Shown here: positions 23,310 through 37,275 of the stretch, piece after piece
Layout of the letters: every line of letters starts with the position of its first letter
How positions within the stretch are numbered: the stretch's first letter is position 1
DNA from: Hydractinia symbiolongicarpus
Lineage: Eukaryota; Cnidaria; Hydrozoa; Anthoathecata; Hydractiniidae
Assembly: GCF_029227915.1 (NCBI RefSeq)
Contig: NC_079883.1
Coordinates: 7,254,001-7,318,000, forward strand
DNA length: 64,000 bases
Reading direction: 5' to 3'
Position numbers and translations under genes: made by a program
The notes under the pieces: generated by a model
Databases searched by the model: none
The model's input: only the letters and a program-made list of their open reading frames with translations
Told to the model about the DNA's origin: nothing

Positions 23310-23429
23310 GTCTACGGCCATACCACGATGAACACACCCGTTCTCGTCTGATCACGGAAGTTAAGCATCGTCGGGCCGGGATAGTACTTGGATGGGGGAC
23401 CGCCTGGGAACTCCCGGTGTCGTAGGCTT
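23310..23429 (+). rRNA. 5S rRNA: 5S ribosomal RNA, unit 5
   Basis: Full 120-nt gene followed by TTTT. Confidence 0.98.
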
Positions 23430-23756
23430 TTCATTTTCATTTGCTGTGATATATTTCTTGTTATAACAATTAAGGAACGTGGCGGTTGTTGAAAGTGTTT
23501 CCTATGACATTTTCCTACGACATTTTCAGGTGATAGTACGAGAAAAAAGAGCTTTCAAATGCATACAAACTCGATCTATTGCCGATCATCCAATAACCCT
23601 GACGGAATGGCAAATAAAATAAAATTCCGCCGCCTTCCGAGGACTTATATCGCAATCACGTTTCGTAACAGCCAAGCGAGGTTTTACCTTAGCGTTTAAG
23701 TCACCACCGACATTTGGCCGCGCAACTTTTCTAAGCTCATTCATTTTGACTTAAGG

Positions 23757-23921
23757 AGGGGGCGAGCGCGGACGCAGGCCCCCACTACCAGAAATTGTAC
23801 GGTCGAGTTACTGACGTTTGCAGTAATCGCAGAGGTCAGCCCAAGCGTAGTGCAATGCAAGAGCCTCACTCTGGAAGAAAACCCTCATTGATCAGTCTTT
23901 ACTTCCCCGTCAGGTAAGTAT
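23757..23921 (-). ncRNA. U1: U1 snRNA, unit 5
   Basis: Complete. 5' end at 23921, candidate PSE at 23965-23978. Confidence 0.97.
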
Positions 23922-24112
23922 GAGTTGGAACTGCACCGTAGCATGAGGGTACCCTTCAAAGTTTGTTAATGCTTGTGGCTTGAGTGTGTTATAAACTGCC
24001 GTGTCGCGGGGCATAGGCTGTATTCTCCCCCAGTGTACGCGTTTTGTTCCCGCCGTAGACTATGCAGAGTGCCGTCGGAAAGAGGACTGCTATTATTCTT
24101 TTATTGCTTATG

Positions 24113-24298
24113 TGGGCCGCCATCGGTAATAGTGCAACACCAAGGCAACCCGTGGTCACGGCGTGAATGAATCCACCTCCATGACCCAAGGCCAAAAATC
24201 AGATTAATATACTGACCATTCAGAGAATGGCCTACCAGATATTAAACTGATAAGAACAGATACTACACTTGATCTTAGCCATTAGGCCGAGAAGCGAT
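24113..24298 (-). ncRNA. U2: U2 snRNA, unit 5
   Basis: Complete. 5' end at 24298, candidate PSE at 24339-24352. Confidence 0.97.
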
Positions 24299-24620
24299 AA
24301 AGAACAAGCGTTGCCATGATAGGCATCGTCCACACACCGTAACTGCTTGTGGAGCATGTCACGTTACTGTAAAGCTTACAACTGTCACCGCGTACGGATG
24401 GACGGCGACATAGTAAAAATCACGGCTGTTGATTTAGCCGTAGGATGGAGAGCGACTGTAGCGAGTGGATGGTAACTTACATGAATGCTAACAAAGGCGA
24501 CGATACTAAGTGCGTGATATTACTTTCCAATATGTCTGCGTACATTCCGTTTATCAACGCATTACGCCAGAACGTGCGCGCGCGTTACACAGTAGACCAT
24601 GCAGCCGAAATGCGACAGTG

Positions 24621-24693
24621 CGACCCTGCCAGGAGTCGAACCTGGAATCCCCTGATTCGTAGTCAGATGCCTTATCCATTGGGCCACAGGGCC
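24621..24693 (-). tRNA. tRNA-Arg: tRNA-Arg(ACG), unit 5
   Basis: Intact 73-nt copy. Confidence 0.96.
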
Positions 24694-25272
24694 ATGCTTA
24701 TGACTTCGCCCCATCGTCATTTTGGCTTGCGCATTCGTTTTACTTACGACAGAATTCTTCGTGTTTGTAGCCATGAAAGAAAGGGACTTCTGTGAGTGAA
24801 TTTTTTTACTGTGGTCTAATAAAAAAGTCGAAACGCAGTGCCCAATATATGAATTGCTCCTAATAGCCGGAAACAGGCCGTGTCGATGATGTAGGCCGAC
24901 ATACGCAACGCAAACCAAAGAACGCTTTATGAAAATCCTAACACGAGCGCGGAAGAAGCCCAAATTAACAGACTAGATGTAATGCTGAAGACCTCAAACT
25001 CCAGCAGCTTCTCTTGCAGACTATTGCGTCGTACTACAAATAAAAATTAACATGCTTTCGCATAGTCGCGGCACCCAAAACGGACATTATACGATGTACA
25101 GAAACACACATTTCTGTTTTCGCGCCAAATCAATTCCCGGGAGTGGTACTTTTACGTCCGCATACTTCGCACCGTCTTAAATTATATCTCATTTACACGG
25201 TAATGTTTAGTATACTTCTACTGTGATAACAAGCATCGTTTATCGTTGGATTGTTGTAAGAAAACATTAAAA

Positions 25273-25824
25273 ATGAGTGAAGCAGCTTCTCCAAAGAAAA
25301 TCGCACCCAAGAAGAAACCTGCTGCAAAGAAGACAGCTGATCACCCTAAATATGTGGACATGATCAAGGCTGCTATCGCTACCCTAAAGGAACGCGGTGG
25401 TTCATCTCGCCAAGCTATTACAAAATATATTCATGCAAATTACAAAGTTGCTGAAAACTCAGATCATCATCTGAAAATGGCTCTTAAACGAGGAGTAACA
25501 TCAGGCGATTTGATTCAAACTAAAGGCACTGGTGCTTCTGGATCATTCAAGCTAGGTCAGGTAAAAAAAGAAAAACCTAAGAAAAAGGCCGCAGCAAAAA
25601 AGCCAACGGCAAAGAAGCCTACTGCAAAGAAAAGTACACCAAAAAAGAAGCCAGCAAAGAAGAGCACGCCAAAGAAAGCAGCAAAGAAGCCTGCCACAAA
25701 GAAAGCCTCGGCTAAGAAACCAGCAGCTAAGAAACCCACAAAGAAGCCTGTTGCTAAAAAACCTGCAGCAAAGAAGGTCAAAAAGACTCCCAAAAAGGCA
25801 GCAAAGAAGACCGCAAAAAAATAA
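25273..25824 (+). CDS. H1: Linker histone H1, unit 5
   Basis: 183 residues, same protein as unit 1. Confidence 0.98.
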   Translation: MSEAASPKKIAPKKKPAAKKTADHPKYVDMIKAAIATLKERGGSSRQAITKYIHANYKVAENSDHHLKMALKRGVTSGDLIQTKGTGASGSFKLGQVKKEKPKKKAAAKKPTAKKPTAKKSTPKKKPAKKSTPKKAAKKPATKKASAKKPAAKKPTKKPVAKKPAAKKVKKTPKKAAKKTAKK

Positions 25825-26185
25825 TTTGTGTGTATCTGGCTATTACATTAACAAACGGCTATTTTTATAGCCACACATTTACAAAAAAACATTATCTTGG
25901 TACAAAGTTAAACTTGTTTAAGTCACTTAAACAGTTAAAAAAGAGTAAATTTAAGATTAGATTCCCTAAGTTTAAGTATTTTCGTTTTTAAATTTCTTAT
26001 TTTCTTGCTTTTACTTTTCTTGCCCTTCATATTTTTAACATTGTCAAACTTTATGTAGCATAAAATTTTTATGTAGCATAAAATTTAAACAGAAAGCAGG
26101 ACAAAGTTTGATATAAAAAGCTAGCCGTAATATTTTTTATGGATGTGTGGCTATAAAAATAGCCGTTTTTTGTTTGGTAAGATGC

Positions 26186-26599
<414 letters not shown>

Positions 26600-27077
26600 T
26601 TAAGAAGTCGATGTAGTACGGATACACAAGACGGTCTAAAATGCACTATCGCGCCAAAGTTTTATTTCTCATATTGATTGACAGCTAAGGTTCAAAACAA
26701 ACCATTTGATTGGTGCTAAGAAAGTAATTTCTGATTGGCTGCATAATGACATTACGCTCATTACTTTAACATTTTTATAAAATCTGTGTTTTTTGGCTAC
26801 GGGAAAACGGCTGTATCTTCTGATACACAAAAGCTTTTGACTTTTTTTTTTTTTAGTAAGTAGCAGAAGGTTTGGCGAATTCCAACGATGCCAAATTTAT
26901 TGCCTTACTGAAACATTAAGACCACGAATTTTTAAAAAAACTACAGTTTTACTTAAAAAAATGTACAAAATGTTCGGAACATTTTGTAATGACGCAACTC
27001 TATTGGTTAATTAGGGTGTTTCCACGAGCAGTAGGTAATTTTATGGCCTCTTTTTAAAGCTGTCTGAATTCTGTTAA

Positions 27078-27434
<357 letters not shown>

Positions 27435-27894
27435 GCGTTGTCATTGCTCAACAAAAACGGCTATTTTTATAGCCACAAATCTTTTAAAACATTACTTTGT
27501 GCACGCTTCCAAATTACACAATGTGTAAAGTCTTGTCACAGTTACATTTATTGCTATACGATACTATGTCATATATGACACAAAAAAAATTTAGAAATAC
27601 TTTGTAGGGTTAATTTGCCTGGGAGTGTTTCCGTGAAAAGCTGGGTTAAGTTAAATGTAAGCAATAACATGGATCAATGTACTTGTCTTTTCTGCAAGTA
27701 CAGCTAATAATACGTATGAAAAGTGAAGCTAATCCACACACACATGGGGAAGTATTTTAAATGTAGGCTAGTGTTCTTAAGCACATTATTTAGAAGTTTT
27801 ATTAACTTCGGTTAACTTGTAGTGACGCCAAGTAAATGTTTTTTTAAAGATGTGTGGTCTTAAAAAAGACCGTTTGTGTTTGGTAGACGTTGGT

Positions 27895-28299
27895 TTACTT
27901 GCTGCTTGTGTATTTTGTGACGGCTTTTGTTCCTTCACTGACTGCGTGTTTTGCAAGTTCTCCAGGCAAGAGAAGACGTACTGCGGTTTGAATTTCACGA
28001 GAAGAGATGGTCGACTTTTTGTTTTGAAGAGCCAAACGCGAAGCTTCGGAAGCAATGCGCTCAAAGATGTCGTTGACAAATGAGTTCATGATGCTCATAG
28101 CTTTGCTTGAAACTCCGACATCTGGGTGAACTTGTTTCAAAACATTGTAGATGTAAATAGCATAACTTTCCTTTCTCTTTCTCTTGCGTTTCTTTTCACC
28201 AGTTCCACCAATCTTTCCTCCTTTTTTGCCGGCTCTTTTTTCACCTTTCTTGGCTACTTTAGGTGCCTGTTTTCCTCCTTTAGCTGCTGCGTCAGACAT
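27895..28299 (-). CDS. H2B: Histone H2B, unit 6
   Basis: 134 residues, same protein as unit 1. Confidence 0.99.
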   Translation of the reverse strand: MSDAAAKGGKQAPKVAKKGEKRAGKKGGKIGGTGEKKRKRKRKESYAIYIYNVLKQVHPDVGVSSKAMSIMNSFVNDIFERIASEASRLALQNKKSTISSREIQTAVRLLLPGELAKHAVSEGTKAVTKYTSSK

Positions 28300-28583
28300 G
28301 GTTAAAAATTTTTGCTACTTAACTTGTAAATAAGCATTAAACTGCAAGTCAAAACTTTTTGTTTATAAGTAAAAAAATCGGATCGAATTCGATCCGAAAA
28401 CGCCGATACGCAATTTAATTGGTTAAAAAAAAAATCTTTTGTTTAATACTTAATTATGATTGGTTAAAAAAACATGATTTCGATCCTATTTTTATGATGA
28501 AAAAACGAGTAAAGTTTATTTCGTTAACACTTACGTTAAATATTCGTACGTTTTTGTATTAACTTACAAATCAAATCGCAGTT

Positions 28584-28964
28584 ATGTCTGGACGTGGAAA
28601 AGGTGGAAAAGCTAAGGCTAAAGCCAAGACAAGATCCTCAAGAGCTGGACTTCAATTTCCAGTCGGTAGAGTGCATAGATTCCTTCGTAGAGGGCACTAT
28701 GCTAACCGAATTGGATCTGGAGCACCAGTTTACTTAGCAGCCGTCTTGGAATATTTATCTGCTGAGATATTGGAGTTGGCTGGTAACGCAGCAAGAGACA
28801 ACAAAAAAGCTAGGATTATTCCAAGACATTTACAATTGGCTGTTCGTAATGATGAAGAATTAAACAAACTTTTGAGCGGTGTAACCATTGCAGCTGGTGG
28901 TGTTTTGCCAAACATTCAAGCTGTCTTACTCCCAAAGAAGAACGACAAAGGACAGAAGAAGTAA
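28584..28964 (+). CDS. H2A: Histone H2A, unit 6
   Basis: 126 residues, same protein as unit 1. Confidence 0.99.
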   Translation: MSGRGKGGKAKAKAKTRSSRAGLQFPVGRVHRFLRRGHYANRIGSGAPVYLAAVLEYLSAEILELAGNAARDNKKARIIPRHLQLAVRNDEELNKLLSGVTIAAGGVLPNIQAVLLPKKNDKGQKK

Positions 28965-29161
28965 ACCGCTACACTCAGAAAACAACGGCTATTTTTATAG
29001 CCACACATCTTTAAAAAAACATTGTTTTTTTCACAAAACTATAACCTTAAAGTCTAATAGATAATCCATGCATACGCCTTGTCCTAAGTAACTCAAAGAA
29101 ATTAAATAAAAAAATTTGATCACAACGTCAAAATAAATTGCACGTATTTGCACCTACTAAT

Positions 29162-29281
29162 GTCTACGGCCATACCACGATGAACACACCCGTTCTCGTC
29201 TGATCACGGAAGTTAAGCATCGTCGGGCCGGGATAGTACTTGGATGGGGGACCGCCTGGGAACTCCCGGTGTCGTAGGCTT
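29162..29281 (+). rRNA. 5S rRNA: 5S ribosomal RNA, unit 6
   Basis: Full 120-nt gene followed by TTTT. Confidence 0.98.
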
Positions 29282-29608
29282 TTCATTTTCATTTGCTGTG
29301 ATATATTTCTTGTTATAACAATTAAGGAACGTGGCGGTTGTTGAAAGTGTTTCCTATGACATTTTCCTACGACATTTTCAGGTGATAGTACGAGAAAAAA
29401 GAGCTTTCAAATGCATACAAACTCGATCTATTGCCGATCATCCAATAACCCTGACGGAATGGCAAATAAAATAAAATTCCGCCGCCTTCCGAGGACTTAT
29501 ATCGCAATCACGTTTCGTAACAGCCAAGCGAGGTTTTACCTTAGCGTTTAAGTCACCACCGACATTTGGCCGCGCAACTTTTCTAAGCTCATTCATTTTG
29601 ACTTAAGG

Positions 29609-29773
29609 AGGGGGCGAGCGCGGACGCAGGCCCCCACTACCAGAAATTGTACGGTCGAGTTACTGACGTTTGCAGTAATCGCAGAGGTCAGCCCAAGCGT
29701 AGTGCAATGCAAGAGCCTCACTCTGGAAGAAAACCCTCATTGATCAGTCTTTACTTCCCCGTCAGGTAAGTAT
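29609..29773 (-). ncRNA. U1: U1 snRNA, unit 6
   Basis: Complete. 5' end at 29773. Confidence 0.97.
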
Positions 29774-29964
29774 GAGTTGGAACTGCACCGTAGCATGAGG
29801 GTACCCTTCAAAGTTTGTTAATGCTTGTGGCTTGAGTGTGTTATAAACTGCCGTGTCGCGGGGCATAGGCTGTATTCTCCCCCAGTGTACGCGTTTTGTT
29901 CCCGCCGTAGACTATGCAGAGTGCCGTCGGAAAGAGGACTGCTATTATTCTTTTATTGCTTATG

Positions 29965-30150
29965 TGGGCCGCCATCGGTAATAGTGCAACACCAAGGCAA
30001 CCCGTGGTCACGGCGTGAATGAATCCACCTCCATGACCCAAGGCCAAAAATCAGATTAATATACTGACCATTCAGAGAATGGCCTACCAGATATTAAACT
30101 GATAAGAACAGATACTACACTTGATCTTAGCCATTAGGCCGAGAAGCGAT
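29965..30150 (-). ncRNA. U2: U2 snRNA, unit 6
   Basis: Complete. 5' end at 30150. Confidence 0.97.
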
Positions 30151-30472
30151 AAAGAACAAGCGTTGCCATGATAGGCATCGTCCACACACCGTAACTGCTT
30201 GTGGAGCATGTCACGTTACTGTAAAGCTTACAACTGTCACCGCGTACGGATGGACGGCGACATAGTAAAAATCACGGCTGTTGATTTAGCCGTAGGATGG
30301 AGAGCGACTGTAGCGAGTGGATGGTAACTTACATGAATGCTAACAAAGGCGACGATACTAAGTGCGTGATATTACTTTCCAATATGTCTGCGTACATTCC
30401 GTTTATCAACGCATTACGCCAGAACGTGCGCGCGCGTTACACAGTAGACCATGCAGCCGAAATGCGACAGTG

Positions 30473-30545
30473 CGACCCTGCCAGGAGTCGAACCTGGAAT
30501 CCCCTGATTCGTAGTCAGATGCCTTATCCATTGGGCCACAGGGCC
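30473..30545 (-). tRNA. tRNA-Arg: tRNA-Arg(ACG), unit 6
   Basis: Intact 73-nt copy. Confidence 0.96.
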
Positions 30546-31124
30546 ATGCTTATGACTTCGCCCCATCGTCATTTTGGCTTGCGCATTCGTTTTACTTACG
30601 ACAGAATTCTTCGTGTTTGTAGCCATGAAAGAAAGGGACTTCTGTGAGTGAATTTTTTTACTGTGGTCTAATAAAAAAGTCGAAACGCAGTGCCCAATAT
30701 ATGAATTGCTCCTAATAGCCGGAAACAGGCCGTGTCGATGATGTAGGCCGACATACGCAACGCAAACCAAAGAACGCTTTATGAAAATCCTAACACGAGC
30801 GCGGAAGAAGCCCAAATTAACAGACTAGATGTAATGCTGAAGACCTCAAACTCCAGCAGCTTCTCTTGCAGACTATTGCGTCGTACTACAAATAAAAATT
30901 AACATGCTTTCGCATAGTCGCGGCACCCAAAACGGACATTATACGATGTACAGAAACACACATTTCTGTTTTCGCGCCAAATCAATTCCCGGGAGTGGTA
31001 CTTTTACGTCCGCATACTTCGCACCGTCTTAAATTATATCTCATTTACACGGTAATGTTTAGTATACTTCTACTGTGATAACAAGCATCGTTTATCGTTG
31101 GATTGTTGTAAGAAAACATTAAAA

Positions 31125-31676
31125 ATGAGTGAAGCAGCTTCTCCAAAGAAAATCGCACCCAAGAAGAAACCTGCTGCAAAGAAGACAGCTGATCACCCTA
31201 AATATGTGGACATGATCAAGGCTGCTATCGCTACCCTAAAGGAACGCGGTGGTTCATCTCGCCAAGCTATTACAAAATATATTCATGCAAATTACAAAGT
31301 TGCTGAAAACTCAGATCATCATCTGAAAATGGCTCTTAAACGAGGAGTAACATCAGGCGATTTGATTCAAACTAAAGGCACTGGTGCTTCTGGATCATTC
31401 AAGCTAGGTCAGGTAAAAAAAGAAAAACCTAAGAAAAAGGCCGCAGCAAAAAAGCCAACGGCAAAGAAGCCTACTGCAAAGAAAAGTACACCAAAAAAGA
31501 AGCCAGCAAAGAAGAGCACGCCAAAGAAAGCAGCAAAGAAGCCTGCCACAAAGAAAGCCTCGGCTAAGAAACCAGCAGCTAAGAAACCCACAAAGAAGCC
31601 TGTTGCTAAAAAACCTGCAGCAAAGAAGGTCAAAAAGACTCCCAAAAAGGCAGCAAAGAAGACCGCAAAAAAATAA
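31125..31676 (+). CDS. H1: Linker histone H1, unit 6
   Basis: 183 residues, same protein as unit 1. Its stem-loop (31709-31724) lies in the deleted unit and is intact, so this H1 should still be expressed normally. Confidence 0.98.
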   Translation: MSEAASPKKIAPKKKPAAKKTADHPKYVDMIKAAIATLKERGGSSRQAITKYIHANYKVAENSDHHLKMALKRGVTSGDLIQTKGTGASGSFKLGQVKKEKPKKKAAAKKPTAKKPTAKKSTPKKKPAKKSTPKKAAKKPATKKASAKKPAAKKPTKKPVAKKPAAKKVKKTPKKAAKKTAKK

Positions 31677-31743
31677 TTTGTGTGTATCTGGCTATTACAT
31701 TAACAAACGGCTATTTTTATAGCCACACATTTACAAAAAAACA

Positions 31744-31860
31744 TTATCTTGGTACAAAGTTAAACTTGTTTAAGTCACTTAAACAGTTAAAAAAGAGTAA
31801 ATTTAAGATTAGATTCCCTAAGTTTAAGTATTTACGTGCAGTTTGCTTTGTACGAGCCAT
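31744..31860 (-). pseudogene. H3: Truncated H3 (first 10 codons) fused to spacer
   Basis: The H3 promoter and ATG (31858-31860) are kept, and codons 1-10 read [10 protein letters not shown]. The deletion junction then joins in frame to H1-H3 spacer DNA, giving 28 unrelated residues before a TAA at 31744-31746. The result is a 38-residue open frame bearing K4 and K9 but no histone fold. Its own H3 stem-loop is gone. The opposite-strand H1 stem-loop further on (31709-31724) is self-complementary and could in principle form on this transcript. I treat it as a pseudogene. Confidence 0.9.
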
Positions 31861-32314
31861 ATTTTAAGAAGTCGATGTAGTACGGATACACAAGACGGTC
31901 TAAAATGCACTATCGCGCCAAAGTTTTATTTCTCATATTGATTGACAGCTAAGGTTCAAAACAAACCATTTGATTGGTGCTAAGAAAGTAATTTCTGATT
32001 GGCTGCATAATGACATTACGCTCATTACTTTAACATTTTTATAAAATCTGTGTTTTTTGGCTACGGGAAAACGGCTGTATCTTCTGATACACAAAAGCTT
32101 TTGACTTTTTTTTTTTTTAGTAAGTAGCAGAAGGTTTGGCGAATTCCAACGATGCCAAATTTATTGCCTTACTGAAACATTAAGACCACGAATTTTTAAA
32201 AAAACTACAGTTTTACTTAAAAAAATGTACAAAATGTTCGGAACATTTTGTAATGACGCAACTCTATTGGTTAATTAGGGTGTTTCCACGAGCAGTAGGT
32301 AATTTTATGGCCTC
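31861..32314. other. Orphan H3-H4 promoter spacer in unit 7
   Basis: Matches unit 1 positions 824-1277 base for base where compared. It contains the E2F-like site, CCAAT boxes, poly-T, H2B-end relic and palindrome. It stops at the C that begins the H4 TATA-like CTTTTTAAAG, so the H4 side has no TATA-like element and no gene. Confidence 0.85.
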
Positions 32315-32328
32315 ATTTATTGCAAAAA
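32315..32328. other. 14-bp filler at deletion junction
   Basis: ATTTATTGCAAAAA belongs to neither flank. With the preceding C, CATTTATTGC matches 10 bases at unit 1 position 1772-1781 (H4 3' spacer), which lies inside the deleted stretch. ATTTATTGC also occurs at 1122-1130. This fits a templated insertion. Confidence 0.7.
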
Positions 32329-32493
32329 AACAAAAAAGCTAGGATTATTCCAAGACATTTACAATTGGCTGTTCGTAATGATGAAGAATTAAACAAACTT
32401 TTGAGCGGTGTAACCATTGCAGCTGGTGGTGTTTTGCCAAACATTCAAGCTGTCTTACTCCCAAAGAAGAACGACAAAGGACAGAAGAAGTAA
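32329..32493 (+). pseudogene. H2A: 5'-truncated H2A (residues 73-126)
   Basis: Begins at Asn73 ([12 protein letters not shown]) and runs in frame to the normal stop at 32491-32493. The first 72 codons, the ATG and the promoter are missing. The 3' stem-loop at 32516-32531 is intact. There is no start codon in frame with a plausible promoter, so this is a dead gene end. Confidence 0.93.
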
Positions 32494-32690
32494 ACCGCTA
32501 CACTCAGAAAACAACGGCTATTTTTATAGCCACACATCTTTAAAAAAACATTGTTTTTTTCACAAAACTATAACCTTAAAGTCTAATAGATAATCCATGC
32601 ATACGCCTTGTCCTAAGTAACTCAAAGAAATTAAATAAAAAAATTTGATCACAACGTCAAAATAAATTGCACGTATTTGCACCTACTAAT

Positions 32691-32810
32691 GTCTACGGCC
32701 ATACCACGATGAACACACCCGTTCTCGTCTGATCACGGAAGTTAAGCATCGTCGGGCCGGGATAGTACTTGGATGGGGGACCGCCTGGGAACTCCCGGTG
32801 TCGTAGGCTT
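32691..32810 (+). rRNA. 5S rRNA: 5S ribosomal RNA, unit 7
   Basis: Full copy. The deletion did not reach it, and its upstream 197 bp are unchanged. Confidence 0.98.
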
Positions 32811-33137
32811 TTCATTTTCATTTGCTGTGATATATTTCTTGTTATAACAATTAAGGAACGTGGCGGTTGTTGAAAGTGTTTCCTATGACATTTTCCTACG
32901 ACATTTTCAGGTGATAGTACGAGAAAAAAGAGCTTTCAAATGCATACAAACTCGATCTATTGCCGATCATCCAATAACCCTGACGGAATGGCAAATAAAA
33001 TAAAATTCCGCCGCCTTCCGAGGACTTATATCGCAATCACGTTTCGTAACAGCCAAGCGAGGTTTTACCTTAGCGTTTAAGTCACCACCGACATTTGGCC
33101 GCGCAACTTTTCTAAGCTCATTCATTTTGACTTAAGG

Positions 33138-33302
33138 AGGGGGCGAGCGCGGACGCAGGCCCCCACTACCAGAAATTGTACGGTCGAGTTACTGACGTTT
33201 GCAGTAATCGCAGAGGTCAGCCCAAGCGTAGTGCAATGCAAGAGCCTCACTCTGGAAGAAAACCCTCATTGATCAGTCTTTACTTCCCCGTCAGGTAAGT
33301 AT
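33138..33302 (-). ncRNA. U1: U1 snRNA, unit 7
   Basis: Complete copy with PSE-like element at 33346-33359. Confidence 0.97.
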
Positions 33303-33493
33303 GAGTTGGAACTGCACCGTAGCATGAGGGTACCCTTCAAAGTTTGTTAATGCTTGTGGCTTGAGTGTGTTATAAACTGCCGTGTCGCGGGGCATAGGCT
33401 GTATTCTCCCCCAGTGTACGCGTTTTGTTCCCGCCGTAGACTATGCAGAGTGCCGTCGGAAAGAGGACTGCTATTATTCTTTTATTGCTTATG

Positions 33494-33679
33494 TGGGCCG
33501 CCATCGGTAATAGTGCAACACCAAGGCAACCCGTGGTCACGGCGTGAATGAATCCACCTCCATGACCCAAGGCCAAAAATCAGATTAATATACTGACCAT
33601 TCAGAGAATGGCCTACCAGATATTAAACTGATAAGAACAGATACTACACTTGATCTTAGCCATTAGGCCGAGAAGCGAT
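33494..33679 (-). ncRNA. U2: U2 snRNA, unit 7
   Basis: Complete copy. 5' end at 33679. Confidence 0.97.
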
Positions 33680-34001
33680 AAAGAACAAGCGTTGCCATGA
33701 TAGGCATCGTCCACACACCGTAACTGCTTGTGGAGCATGTCACGTTACTGTAAAGCTTACAACTGTCACCGCGTACGGATGGACGGCGACATAGTAAAAA
33801 TCACGGCTGTTGATTTAGCCGTAGGATGGAGAGCGACTGTAGCGAGTGGATGGTAACTTACATGAATGCTAACAAAGGCGACGATACTAAGTGCGTGATA
33901 TTACTTTCCAATATGTCTGCGTACATTCCGTTTATCAACGCATTACGCCAGAACGTGCGCGCGCGTTACACAGTAGACCATGCAGCCGAAATGCGACAGT
34001 G

Positions 34002-34074
34002 CGACCCTGCCAGGAGTCGAACCTGGAATCCCCTGATTCGTAGTCAGATGCCTTATCCATTGGGCCACAGGGCC
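34002..34074 (-). tRNA. tRNA-Arg: tRNA-Arg(ACG), unit 7
   Basis: Intact 73-nt copy. Confidence 0.96.
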
Positions 34075-34653
34075 ATGCTTATGACTTCGCCCCATCGTCA
34101 TTTTGGCTTGCGCATTCGTTTTACTTACGACAGAATTCTTCGTGTTTGTAGCCATGAAAGAAAGGGACTTCTGTGAGTGAATTTTTTTACTGTGGTCTAA
34201 TAAAAAAGTCGAAACGCAGTGCCCAATATATGAATTGCTCCTAATAGCCGGAAACAGGCCGTGTCGATGATGTAGGCCGACATACGCAACGCAAACCAAA
34301 GAACGCTTTATGAAAATCCTAACACGAGCGCGGAAGAAGCCCAAATTAACAGACTAGATGTAATGCTGAAGACCTCAAACTCCAGCAGCTTCTCTTGCAG
34401 ACTATTGCGTCGTACTACAAATAAAAATTAACATGCTTTCGCATAGTCGCGGCACCCAAAACGGACATTATACGATGTACAGAAACACACATTTCTGTTT
34501 TCGCGCCAAATCAATTCCCGGGAGTGGTACTTTTACGTCCGCATACTTCGCACCGTCTTAAATTATATCTCATTTACACGGTAATGTTTAGTATACTTCT
34601 ACTGTGATAACAAGCATCGTTTATCGTTGGATTGTTGTAAGAAAACATTAAAA

Positions 34654-35205
34654 ATGAGTGAAGCAGCTTCTCCAAAGAAAATCGCACCCAAGAAGAAACC
34701 TGCTGCAAAGAAGACAGCTGATCACCCTAAATATGTGGACATGATCAAGGCTGCTATCGCTACCCTAAAGGAACGCGGTGGTTCATCTCGCCAAGCTATT
34801 ACAAAATATATTCATGCAAATTACAAAGTTGCTGAAAACTCAGATCATCATCTGAAAATGGCTCTTAAACGAGGAGTAACATCAGGCGATTTGATTCAAA
34901 CTAAAGGCACTGGTGCTTCTGGATCATTCAAGCTAGGTCAGGTAAAAAAAGAAAAACCTAAGAAAAAGGCCGCAGCAAAAAAGCCAACGGCAAAGAAGCC
35001 TACTGCAAAGAAAAGTACACCAAAAAAGAAGCCAGCAAAGAAGAGCACGCCAAAGAAAGCAGCAAAGAAGCCTGCCACAAAGAAAGCCTCGGCTAAGAAA
35101 CCAGCAGCTAAGAAACCCACAAAGAAGCCTGTTGCTAAAAAACCTGCAGCAAAGAAGGTCAAAAAGACTCCCAAAAAGGCAGCAAAGAAGACCGCAAAAA
35201 AATAA
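34654..35205 (+). CDS. H1: Linker histone H1, unit 7
   Basis: 183 residues, same protein as unit 1. It is the only intact histone gene of the deleted unit. Confidence 0.98.
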   Translation: MSEAASPKKIAPKKKPAAKKTADHPKYVDMIKAAIATLKERGGSSRQAITKYIHANYKVAENSDHHLKMALKRGVTSGDLIQTKGTGASGSFKLGQVKKEKPKKKAAAKKPTAKKPTAKKSTPKKKPAKKSTPKKAAKKPATKKASAKKPAAKKPTKKPVAKKPAAKKVKKTPKKAAKKTAKK

Positions 35206-35566
35206 TTTGTGTGTATCTGGCTATTACATTAACAAACGGCTATTTTTATAGCCACACATTTACAAAAAAACATTATCTTGGTACAAAGTTAAACTTGTTT
35301 AAGTCACTTAAACAGTTAAAAAAGAGTAAATTTAAGATTAGATTCCCTAAGTTTAAGTATTTTCGTTTTTAAATTTCTTATTTTCTTGCTTTTACTTTTC
35401 TTGCCCTTCATATTTTTAACATTGTCAAACTTTATGTAGCATAAAATTTTTATGTAGCATAAAATTTAAACAGAAAGCAGGACAAAGTTTGATATAAAAA
35501 GCTAGCCGTAATATTTTTTATGGATGTGTGGCTATAAAAATAGCCGTTTTTTGTTTGGTAAGATGC

Positions 35567-35980
<414 letters not shown>

Positions 35981-36458
35981 TTAAGAAGTCGATGTAGTAC
36001 GGATACACAAGACGGTCTAAAATGCACTATCGCGCCAAAGTTTTATTTCTCATATTGATTGACAGCTAAGGTTCAAAACAAACCATTTGATTGGTGCTAA
36101 GAAAGTAATTTCTGATTGGCTGCATAATGACATTACGCTCATTACTTTAACATTTTTATAAAATCTGTGTTTTTTGGCTACGGGAAAACGGCTGTATCTT
36201 CTGATACACAAAAGCTTTTGACTTTTTTTTTTTTTAGTAAGTAGCAGAAGGTTTGGCGAATTCCAACGATGCCAAATTTATTGCCTTACTGAAACATTAA
36301 GACCACGAATTTTTAAAAAAACTACAGTTTTACTTAAAAAAATGTACAAAATGTTCGGAACATTTTGTAATGACGCAACTCTATTGGTTAATTAGGGTGT
36401 TTCCACGAGCAGTAGGTAATTTTATGGCCTCTTTTTAAAGCTGTCTGAATTCTGTTAA

Positions 36459-36815
<357 letters not shown>

Positions 36816-37275
36816 GCGTTGTCATTGCTCAACAAAAACGGCTATTTTTATAGCCACAAATCTTTTAAAACATTACTTTGTGCACGCTTCCAAATTACAC
36901 AATGTGTAAAGTCTTGTCACAGTTACATTTATTGCTATACGATACTATGTCATATATGACACAAAAAAAATTTAGAAATACTTTGTAGGGTTAATTTGCC
37001 TGGGAGTGTTTCCGTGAAAAGCTGGGTTAAGTTAAATGTAAGCAATAACATGGATCAATGTACTTGTCTTTTCTGCAAGTACAGCTAATAATACGTATGA
37101 AAAGTGAAGCTAATCCACACACACATGGGGAAGTATTTTAAATGTAGGCTAGTGTTCTTAAGCACATTATTTAGAAGTTTTATTAACTTCGGTTAACTTG
37201 TAGTGACGCCAAGTAAATGTTTTTTTAAAGATGTGTGGTCTTAAAAAAGACCGTTTGTGTTTGGTAGACGTTGGT

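Larger units (their letters stand above)
31677..35205 (+). repeat. Deleted repeat unit 7 (3,529 bp)
   Basis: Two deletions distinguish this unit. The first (588 bp, joined at ATTT 31830-31833) removes the H3 3' end and all but codons 1-10. The second removes 1,749 bp (all of H4 and H2B, plus H2A codons 1-72) and leaves a 14-bp filler at 32315-32328. The arithmetic closes: 5852 - 588 - 1749 + 14 = 3529. The 5S, U1, U2, tRNA and H1 genes remain intact. Confidence 0.95.
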
